Assembly (NCBI GenBank): GCA_937973575.1 | Contig: CALJKH010000188.1 | Span: 1 to 10,061, forward strand | Length of the DNA stretch: 10,061 nucleotides | Direction of reading: 5' to 3' | From: an uncultured Solirubrobacterales bacterium | GTDB lineage: Bacteria; Actinomycetota; Thermoleophilia; Solirubrobacterales; Solirubrobacteraceae | Part shown: positions 1 through 5,347 of the stretch, piece after piece | Layout of the letters: the number at the start of each line of letters is the position of its first letter | Position numbering within the stretch: position 1 is the first letter of the stretch | Made by a program: the position numbers and the translations under genes | Notes under the pieces: generated by a model | What the model was told of the DNA's origin: nothing | What the model saw: only the letters and a program-made list of their open reading frames with translations | Databases searched by the model: none

Positions 1-1
1 G

Positions 2-1060
2 CCGCTCTTGGCATCCGCACAGGACGGAGTTGTCTCGCCCAACACTGCTGGATTGCTCGGGAAGCTGGGTGGCCTCGCAGTACTCAACCTCGAAGGCATC
101 TTCTGCCGTTATGAGGACGCAGAGGAGCAGCTTGAGCGGATCGCCAAGCTTCCATCGGATGAGGCCACGCGTGAGATGCAGGCCATCTACTCGGAGCCAG
201 TCAAGTCCGAGCTGATTGCCCAACGCATTCGTGAGATCAAGGCGCATGGCGTTGTAGCTGCTGCATCGCTTACTCCTCAACGGGTCGTGGAGCACTACGA
301 GACCGTGCTCGAGGCAGGCCTCGACATCCTCGTGATTCAGGGAACCGTCGTTTCTGCGGAGCATGTTTCGTCTGACGAGTCACGGCCGCCACTGAACCTC
401 AAGGAGTTCATCGCCGACCTGCCAATTCCAGTTGTTGTTGGCGGATGCGCCTCGTACCACACCGGTCTGCACCTGATGCGCACTGGCGCTGCAGGGGTAC
501 TCGTGGGCGTTGGTCCAGGTGCCATCTGCACCACCCGCGGAGTTCTCGGCATCGGAGTCCCACAGGCGACTGCGATTGCCGATGTTGCTGCGGCCCGTTC
601 GCAACACATGCTCGAGACAGGTGAATACGTGAAGGTCATCGCCGACGGCGGTATGAAGAACGGCGGCGATATTGCCAAGGCAGTTGCGTGTGGAGCTGAC
701 GCAGTGATGATCGGCTCGCCGCTTGCCCGGGCAGCTGAGGCTCCAGGTCGGGGCTTCAACTGGGGTATGGCGACATTCCACCCAACGCTTCCTCGCGGCA
801 CACGCGTATCAACTGTTTCCACTGGAACCATGGAAGAGATCGTCATCGGGCCTGCCCGTGAAAATGACGGGACTCTCAACCTGATGGGTGCGCTTAGGAC
901 CTCAATGGCCACCTGCGGATACCAGGACATGGCTGAGTTCAATAAGGCGGAGCTGATGGTCGCGCCGTCCCTGCAGACTGAAGGCAAGTACCTCCAGCGC
1001 TCGCAGGGCGTCGGGATGGGCTCCTCCGGTAAGACCGCCTCGCTCGTTGGCTCAGACTGA
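2..1060 (+). CDS. guaB3: GuaB3 family IMP dehydrogenase-related protein (5' partial)
   Basis: This is a TIM-barrel protein of the IMP dehydrogenase/GMP reductase family. The catalytic loop GAICTTRG is visible, with its cysteine codon at 527-529, followed by the phosphate-binding segment ADGGMKNGGDIAKA (about 640-685) and AVMIGSPLARAAEAPG. There are no CBS domains in the visible part, unlike classical GuaB. The region where classical IMPDH carries its YRGMGS flap instead reads WGMATFHPTLPRGTRV, which fits GuaB3. The frame is open from base 2. Compared with GuaB3 proteins of about 375 residues, roughly the first 50 residues lie upstream, so the TTG at 8 is not the true start. It overlaps guaA by 14 nt, which points to purine metabolism. 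As I recall, cyanobacterial GuaB3 has IMPDH activity while the actinobacterial role is unsettled, so the reaction here is inferred. The family call is firm. Confidence 0.9.
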   Translation, partial: PLLASAQDGVVSPNTAGLLGKLGGLAVLNLEGIFCRYEDAEEQLERIAKLPSDEATREMQAIYSEPVKSELIAQRIREIKAHGVVAAASLTPQRVVEHYETVLEAGLDILVIQGTVVSAEHVSSDESRPPLNLKEFIADLPIPVVVGGCASYHTGLHLMRTGAAGVLVGVGPGAICTTRGVLGIGVPQATAIADVAAARSQHMLETGEYVKVIADGGMKNGGDIAKAVACGADAVMIGSPLARAAEAPGRGFNWGMATFHPTLPRGTRVSTVSTGTMEEIVIGPARENDGTLNLMGALRTSMATCGYQDMAEFNKAELMVAPSLQTEGKYLQRSQGVGMGSSGKTASLVGSD

Positions 1061-2660
1061 GTCAGCGGCCGGGGCAGGTGACGGCGCCCCAGAGCGGGCG
1101 GCCGTTAACGGTGCCCCGTTGGCGTCTGAGGAAGTCGTTGTCCTCGACTACGGCGGACAGTACGCCCAGTTGATCGCTCGGCGGATTCGCGAGCTCGGCG
1201 TCTGCTCAGAATTGCTTCCGCATCATGTAGGTGCAGCTGAGGTTGCCAAACGCAATCCCAAGGGTCTAATTCTTTCCGGCGGTCCTGCGTCTGTCTTTGC
1301 TGAGGACGCACCGAAGCTTGAGAAGGAGCTGATTGAACTTGGGATTCCGGTTCTTGGCATCTGTTACGGCATGCAGATGCTCGCCCACTCGCTTGGTGGT
1401 GATGTCAAATCAGCTGAGCAGGGAGGGGAGTTCGGTCGTACCGATCTGACTGTGAACGAGCATGGCCGCCTCCTCGCAGGGCAGCCTGCTGAGCAGACCT
1501 GCTGGATGAGCCACCGTGACGCAGTCTTCACGCCTCCACCTGGTGCCACGGCACTTGCCTCGTCACCGCTTTCGCCCGTAGCCGCATTTGAGGACCAGTC
1601 GCGCCGCATCTACGGCATCCAGTACCACCCTGAGGTTGTTCACACTCCTTACGGCCAAGAAGTGCTTCGTGTCTTCCTTGAGGATGTCTGTGGTGCCCGT
1701 CGTGACTGGACTCCGGCAAGCATCGTTGCTGAGCAGATCGAAAAGATCCGAGCTCAGGTTGGTGACAGTCGGGTCATTTGTGGCCTCTCCGGCGGTGTCG
1801 ACTCCTCAGTTGCTGCGCTTCTCGTCCACAAGGCCATCGGTGACCAACTGACATGCGTCTTCGTTGACCACGGCCTCATGCGCAAGAACGAGGGTGAGCA
1901 GGTTGTTGAGGCCTTCCGCGACACCTTTGGTGTTCCACTCGTTGCCGTTGATGCTGAGGATCGTTTCCTTGAGAAGCTTTCTGGCGTAACCGAGCCGGAG
2001 GCTAAGCGCAAGGCGATTGGGGCCGAGTTCATCCGTGTATTTGAGGAGGAAGCCGCGAAGATCGAAGGCGCTGACTTCCTCGTGCAAGGAACTCTCTACT
2101 CAGATGTCATTGAGTCCGGAGGCGGAACCGGTGCCGCGACGATTAAGTCACATCACAACGTCGGTGGGCTGCCAGATGACATGGAGTTTGAGCTTGTCGA
2201 GCCGCTGCGAACACTCTTCAAGGATGAAGTCCGAGCCGTAGGTACCGAGATTGGGCTGCCCGACAAACTTGTCTGGCGCCAGCCCTTCCCAGGACCAGGC
2301 CTCGCCATTCGCATCGTTGGTGGAGAGGCGACGCGTGAGCGCCTCGAGGTGTTGAGGGAGGCCGATGCAATCCTCCAAGATGAGATCCGTCAGGCTGGCC
2401 TCTACCACGATCTTTGGCAGTCCTTCTGCGTTCTTCCTGATGTCCGCACCGTCGGAGTTCAGGGGGACGAGCGCACCTACGGCAACCTGATCGTGTTACG
2501 CGCTGTCACCTCTGAGGACGCGATGACGGCTGACTGGGCGAGGCTTCCATACGACCTTCTAGAGAAGATCGCATCACGCATGATTAGCGAGATTGAGCAG
2601 GTCAACAGGGTGGCCTTGGACATCACAAGTAAGCCGCCCGGCACGATCGAGTGGGAGTGA
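1047..2660 (+). CDS. guaA: GMP synthase (glutamine-hydrolysing)
   Basis: Cytoplasmic enzyme that aminates XMP to GMP using ATP and glutamine, the last step of de novo GMP synthesis. The N-terminal class I glutamine amidotransferase domain (about residues 28-215) has the oxyanion/nucleophile motif GICYGMQ with Cys106, and His194 and Glu196 in QYHPEV. The ATP-pyrophosphatase domain has the P-loop SGGVDSS at 248-254. The C-terminal dimerisation domain ends in the typical GTIEWE. At 537 aa it is slightly longer than mycobacterial GuaA (about 525). The chosen TTG at 1047 lies inside the end of guaB3, overlapping it by 14 nt and implying coupled translation; no strong Shine-Dalgarno sequence is visible. 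A second in-frame TTG at 1119 would still leave the whole amidotransferase domain, so the first 24 residues are uncertain. No key residue is missing. Confidence 0.97.
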   Translation: MAQTESAAGAGDGAPERAAVNGAPLASEEVVVLDYGGQYAQLIARRIRELGVCSELLPHHVGAAEVAKRNPKGLILSGGPASVFAEDAPKLEKELIELGIPVLGICYGMQMLAHSLGGDVKSAEQGGEFGRTDLTVNEHGRLLAGQPAEQTCWMSHRDAVFTPPPGATALASSPLSPVAAFEDQSRRIYGIQYHPEVVHTPYGQEVLRVFLEDVCGARRDWTPASIVAEQIEKIRAQVGDSRVICGLSGGVDSSVAALLVHKAIGDQLTCVFVDHGLMRKNEGEQVVEAFRDTFGVPLVAVDAEDRFLEKLSGVTEPEAKRKAIGAEFIRVFEEEAAKIEGADFLVQGTLYSDVIESGGGTGAATIKSHHNVGGLPDDMEFELVEPLRTLFKDEVRAVGTEIGLPDKLVWRQPFPGPGLAIRIVGGEATRERLEVLREADAILQDEIRQAGLYHDLWQSFCVLPDVRTVGVQGDERTYGNLIVLRAVTSEDAMTADWARLPYDLLEKIASRMISEIEQVNRVALDITSKPPGTIEWE

Positions 2661-2719
2661 TCCTGCAAGACAATCTGGCAATCTCTGCCACCTGACCCGC
2701 ACCGGAAGCCAATTGTCCC

Positions 2720-2725
2720 TATGAT
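2720..2725 (+). promoter_or_regulatory. Candidate -10 box for rplM-rpsI
   Basis: TATGAT matches the consensus -10 hexamer at five of six positions. It lies 41 nt before the rplM ATG, which would place the RNA start near 2732 and give a leader of about 35 nt. No good -35 box lies at standard spacing: the best nearby match, CTGACC at 2692-2697, is 22 nt upstream, which is too far. The call rests on the hexamer and on its place in the only long gap before the ribosomal genes. Confidence 0.4.
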
Positions 2726-2735
2726 GGCCATTCGG

Positions 2736-2752
2736 CCCGCCTAGCTGGCGGG
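2736..2752 (+). promoter_or_regulatory. GC-rich hairpin before rplM (leader structure or terminator)
   Basis: A perfect 6-bp stem, CCCGCC (2736-2741) pairing with GGCGGG (2747-2752), closes a 5-nt loop TAGCT. It can be extended by a G-T pair at 2735/2753. It ends 14 nt before the rplM start codon. No T-run follows (TCTATCTA), so it is a poor classical terminator. If the TATGAT promoter is real, the hairpin lies in the 5' leader of the rplM-rpsI transcript, where ribosomal protein operons often carry feedback structures. Which of the two roles applies is not resolved. Confidence 0.45.
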
Positions 2753-2766
2753 TCTATCTACGACTT

Positions 2767-3201
2767 ATGAAGACCTACACAGCCAATATGAACGACCGCG
2801 ACCGTCGCTGGTACGTGGTGGATGCCGAGGGCAAGACCCTTGGGCGCCTCTCGACTCAGATCGCTGATGTTCTGCGCGGCAAGCGCAAGCCCACCTACAC
2901 ACCGCATGTAGACACAGGCGACTTCGTAGTAGTCATCAACGCTGAGAAGGTGTCAGTCACTGGCAACAAGCGCAGCGAGAAGCTTTACCACCGTCACTCT
3001 GGTTACCCAGGCGGACTTAAGACCCGCACGTTCGAGGAAATGATTGAGCGTAAGCCAGAGGAAGTAATTCGTCTTGCAGTTAAGGGGATGCTTCCCCGCA
3101 ACCGACTTTCCCGTCGTCAGATCACCAAGCTGAAGATCTACGCCGGCCCAGAGCATCCACATGCTGCCCAATCCCCCGAAGTCTTGGAGATCGACGCTTG
3201 A
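2767..3201 (+). CDS. rplM: 50S ribosomal protein L13
   Basis: Large-subunit ribosomal protein L13 (uL13), which binds 23S rRNA early in 50S assembly. The 144-aa length is normal for bacteria. Recognisable L13 segments are RRWYVVDAEGKTLGRLST near residue 14, DTGDFVVVINAEKVSVTG (about 50-67), YHRHSGYPGGLK (about 75-86), AVKGMLPRNRLSR (about 104-116) and LKIYAGPEHPHAAQ near the end. The ATG is the natural family start. No convincing Shine-Dalgarno sequence precedes it; GGCGGG is base-paired in the hairpin 14 nt upstream, so access to the start may depend on that structure. The stop codon overlaps the rpsI start by 4 nt (TTGA), the standard L13-S9 pairing. Confidence 0.98.
   Translation: MKTYTANMNDRDRRWYVVDAEGKTLGRLSTQIADVLRGKRKPTYTPHVDTGDFVVVINAEKVSVTGNKRSEKLYHRHSGYPGGLKTRTFEEMIERKPEEVIRLAVKGMLPRNRLSRRQITKLKIYAGPEHPHAAQSPEVLEIDA
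3186..3189 (+). promoter_or_regulatory. Ribosome binding site of rpsI
   Basis: GGAG within the last rplM codons lies 8 nt before the TTG at 3198. It supports the TTG as a genuine start, and so supports translation of the whole acidic N-terminal extension of S9. Confidence 0.6.
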
Positions 3202-3530
3202 GCGAAGAGCCCACACAGCCCGAAGAGCAGGAGACAGAGGCCGTAGAGCCTGAAGTCGCCGCACCTGAAGCACCTGCAGAAGAGGCTGCACCTGAGGTAG
3301 TTGCCGAGGCACCTAAGGCCGAGAAGAAGGAAGCTGGCGAAGAGTCAATTCCTGGCGCTGACCTTGTTCCTGACATCGTCCCTGAGGGCGAGAGCGCTAT
3401 TGCCGAAGAGGAGTCGCCCGAGGCTGAGTTTGGCATCGAGGTTGAAGCTGATGCAGACGCTCCAGCTGACGAAGCACCTGCTGCTGAGGAAGTTGTGGAA
3501 GCACAGCCAATCGCCAATGCTTCAATCGAT
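3198..3530 (+). repeat. Low-complexity Glu/Ala/Pro coding region in rpsI
   Basis: This segment encodes the acidic S9 extension and is built from degenerate Glu-Ala-Pro units. The hexamer GCACCT (Ala-Pro) occurs five times in frame, at 3261, 3270, 3288, 3309 and 3474. The pattern suggests growth by short-unit slippage or duplication followed by drift. It is not a clean tandem array. Confidence 0.55.
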
Positions 3531-3926
3531 CTTTCAAAGGGCTCGAGCTGGGTTGCAACCGGTAAGCGCAAGTCAGCTATTGCTCGCGTAACGATTCAGC
3601 CTGGCACCGGTCAGTACGTTCTTAACGGCCGCACGATGGAGGACATGTTCCCCCGCGTGACCTTGCAGCGCGACATTCGTCAGCCGCTCGAGGCAGTTGG
3701 CTACGACACAAAGATTGACGTGATCGCGAAGATCCATGGTGGCGGCGTTTCAGCTCAAGCTGACGCACTTCGTCACGGAATTTCACGCGCACTCGTCAAG
3801 GCTGATCCGAACCTTCGCGGTGAACTGAAGCGACGCGGCTTCCTGACTCGTGACCCTCGTGTCGTCGAGCGTAAGAAGGCCGGCCTGAAGAAGGCCCGTA
3901 AGCGTCCGCAGTTCTCCAAGCGCTGA
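3198..3926 (+). CDS. rpsI: 30S ribosomal protein S9 with long acidic N-terminal extension
   Basis: Small-subunit ribosomal protein S9 (uS9), whose basic C-terminal tail reaches the P-site tRNA. The S9 fold starts near Trp118, with GKRKSAIARV at 122-131, and contains IHGGGVSAQADALRHGI. It ends in the typical basic tail KKARKRPQFSKR, with the terminal KR intact. The protein is 242 aa, whereas bacterial S9 is usually about 130 aa and the actinobacterial forms I recall are about 150-170. Residues 1-110 are low in complexity, with 30 Glu, 5 Asp, 25 Ala and 14 Pro against only 3 Lys and no Arg. The TTG start overlaps the rplM stop (TTGA) and has GGAG 8 nt upstream. An in-frame GTG at 3495, preceded by GAGGA, would give a near-normal 143-residue S9, so internal initiation is possible. 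The S9 identity is certain; the role of the extension is unknown. Confidence 0.96.
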   Translation: MSEEPTQPEEQETEAVEPEVAAPEAPAEEAAPEVVAEAPKAEKKEAGEESIPGADLVPDIVPEGESAIAEEESPEAEFGIEVEADADAPADEAPAAEEVVEAQPIANASIDLSKGSSWVATGKRKSAIARVTIQPGTGQYVLNGRTMEDMFPRVTLQRDIRQPLEAVGYDTKIDVIAKIHGGGVSAQADALRHGISRALVKADPNLRGELKRRGFLTRDPRVVERKKAGLKKARKRPQFSKR

Positions 3927-3948
3927 TCCTCCGCAGGTAACTGCTCTC

Positions 3949-5271
3949 GTGTCATCTGGACTGTTCGGAACGGACGGTGTCCGCGGCGCATGGGGCGACA
4001 AGCTCACCGTCGAGCTGGCAGTCGCTGTCGGTGATGCAGCAGTTGCCCTTACTAAGGCGGACCGTCCACGCGCTGTAATCCTTCGTGACACCCGCGAATC
4101 AGGCCCGGTTCTAGAGGCAGCACTTGCCGCTGGAGTCGCAGCAGCTGGCGGCGACGCTCTTCTTGCCGGAGTGCTCCCAACCCCAGCGGCGCCATTGCTC
4201 CTTGCGAAGCATGGGTTCGACCTCGCGTTCGTCGTGTCGGCCTCCCACAACCCATACGGAGACAACGGGATCAAGATCTTCGGCCCCGATGGTGACAAGA
4301 TTCCAGATGCTCAAGAGGCTGAGATTGAACGCCTTGTAGCTGAAGGCAAGCCTGTCAACGCTGCCCGGCCAGGCCGCATTGAGCCGCTGCGTGGAGCCTT
4401 CGAGGATTACCTGCGGGACCTACAGGAGCGGCACTCTTCACTCGACCTGACTGGTACGCGACTGCTCCTTGATTGCGCTAACGGCGCCACAAGCTCAGCA
4501 GCGCCGGAGATTTTCAGGCGTCTTGGGGCTGAGGTTGAGGTAATCGCTGACGAGCCAAACGGAACCAACATCAATGATGGCTGTGGCTCTACCCATGTGG
4601 AGTCGCTCTCTGATCGCGCTCCAGCTGGGGATTGGGATGCCGCGTTTGCGTTCGATGGGGACGGCGACCGCGTGATGGCCCTTGACTCTGAGGGCAAGGT
4701 CGTTGATGGGGATGATCTCCTACTGCTTCTGGCTAGTCATATGACAGCCAAGGGAGACCTCCGCGGAGGCGTAGCTCTAACAGTGATGGCCAACTACGGT
4801 CTTCATTCCGCCTTCGAGCACGCGGGAATTGATGTGACGACAACTCCTGTCGGCGATCGCAATGTTCTCGCCGCTCTGCGCGATTTGGACTGGCGGCTGG
4901 GTGGCGAGCAGTCCGGCCACATCATCGACCTGGACGCAGGCCCATGTGGCGACGGGATCGGCACCGCCCTTCTAGCCCTCGAAGCCCTTGCGGGAGCCCC
5001 ACTTACAGACCGGCCTTCCTTTGACCGCCTTCCGCAGGAGCTGATCAACGTGCGGATCGCTGATCGAAGCGGCTTTGACGGTAACGCGACACTCGAAGAG
5101 CTGATCGCGGCTGAGTCGGCTTCATTGGCTGGCCGTGGACGGGTGCTAGTCCGTGCGAGCGGCACCGAGCCACTGATTCGAGTAATGGTTGAAGCCCCCA
5201 CTGCGGACGAAACGAATGAGGTTTGCCAGCGGATCGCCGATGCGGTCGCTGAGGAGTTGGGCACAGCCTGA
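3949..5271 (+). CDS. glmM: Phosphoglucosamine mutase
   Basis: Converts glucosamine-6-phosphate to glucosamine-1-phosphate on the route to UDP-GlcNAc, and so feeds peptidoglycan synthesis in the cytoplasm. All four domain signatures of the alpha-D-phosphohexomutase family are present: the phosphoserine loop SASHNPYGDNG with catalytic Ser99, the metal-binding loop DGDGDR at 236-241, the sugar-binding loop GGEQSGH at 318-324, and the phosphate-binding loop RASGTEPLIR at 402-411. The 440-aa length and the N-terminal LFGTDGVRG are typical of GlmM and separate it from phosphomannomutases. The GTG at 3949 places that motif at residue 5, as expected. A weak AGG at 3935-3937 is the only ribosome-site candidate. 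It follows rpsI by 22 nt with no terminator, so it is probably co-transcribed with the ribosomal genes. Confidence 0.97.
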   Translation: MSSGLFGTDGVRGAWGDKLTVELAVAVGDAAVALTKADRPRAVILRDTRESGPVLEAALAAGVAAAGGDALLAGVLPTPAAPLLLAKHGFDLAFVVSASHNPYGDNGIKIFGPDGDKIPDAQEAEIERLVAEGKPVNAARPGRIEPLRGAFEDYLRDLQERHSSLDLTGTRLLLDCANGATSSAAPEIFRRLGAEVEVIADEPNGTNINDGCGSTHVESLSDRAPAGDWDAAFAFDGDGDRVMALDSEGKVVDGDDLLLLLASHMTAKGDLRGGVALTVMANYGLHSAFEHAGIDVTTTPVGDRNVLAALRDLDWRLGGEQSGHIIDLDAGPCGDGIGTALLALEALAGAPLTDRPSFDRLPQELINVRIADRSGFDGNATLEELIAAESASLAGRGRVLVRASGTEPLIRVMVEAPTADETNEVCQRIADAVAEELGTA

Positions 5272-5281
5272 CCTGTCCAAA

Positions 5282-5303
5282 CCGCCCGCGGGGCGGCATC
5301 TTT
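5282..5303 (+). terminator. Possible intrinsic terminator after glmM
   Basis: A perfect 6-bp GC stem, CCGCCC (5282-5287) pairing with GGGCGG (5291-5296), closes a 3-nt loop GCG and is followed by CATCTTT. It starts 10 nt after the glmM stop. The T-run is short, so termination may be partial. A tandem second hairpin follows at 5310-5326. Confidence 0.45.
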
Positions 5304-5332
5304 GCGGACCCGGCCACCACCGCCGGTAGCAT
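5302..5332 (+). promoter_or_regulatory. Candidate glmS promoter with overlapping inverted repeat
   Basis: A possible -35 box TTGCGG (5302-5307) and -10 box TAGCAT (5327-5332) lie 19 nt apart. They would start RNA about 8 nt before the glmS ATG, giving a nearly leaderless message, which agrees with the lack of a Shine-Dalgarno sequence there. An inverted repeat, CCGGC (5310-5314) with GCCGG (5322-5326), fills the spacer and could be an operator or part of a tandem terminator. Both boxes match weakly, so this is tentative. Confidence 0.3.
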
Positions 5333-5347
5333 CGTCTTTCACAGCTG

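Larger units (their letters stand above)
2661..2766 (+). other. guaA-rplM intergenic region with nested inverted repeats
   Basis: This 106-nt gap is the longest in the window. It holds an outer inverted repeat, GACAAT (2669-2674) with ATTGTC (2712-2717). Inside that is a small hairpin, TGGCA (2676-2680), loop ATCTC, TGCCA (2686-2690). A -10-like TATGAT follows at 2720-2725, then a GC hairpin at 2736-2752. There is no open frame of note. The arrangement looks like a transcription boundary between guaA and the ribosomal protein genes. Whether the repeats work as a guaA terminator, an operator or a leader structure cannot be decided from sequence alone. Confidence 0.5.

Noticed and set aside
337..987. 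Reverse-strand open frame of 216 codons opposite guaB3
   Set aside because: It is fully antisense to a conserved enzyme, with biased Pro/Ser/Thr composition and no family resemblance.
2736..2752. Firm guaA terminator call for the GC hairpin
   Set aside because: There is no T-run after the stem, and the best -10 box lies upstream of it, so a leader structure is at least as likely. It is listed as ambiguous instead.
3122..3571. Reverse-strand Ser/Ala/Gly-rich open frame opposite the rpsI extension
   Set aside because: Its low complexity simply mirrors the Glu/Ala/Pro codons of the S9 extension. The + strand frame has a ribosome site, a coupled start and continuity into S9.
5272..5347. glmS ribozyme/riboswitch
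   Set aside because: The gap is only 76 nt, too short for the ribozyme, which is known from Firmicutes. The sequence shows only short GC hairpins.
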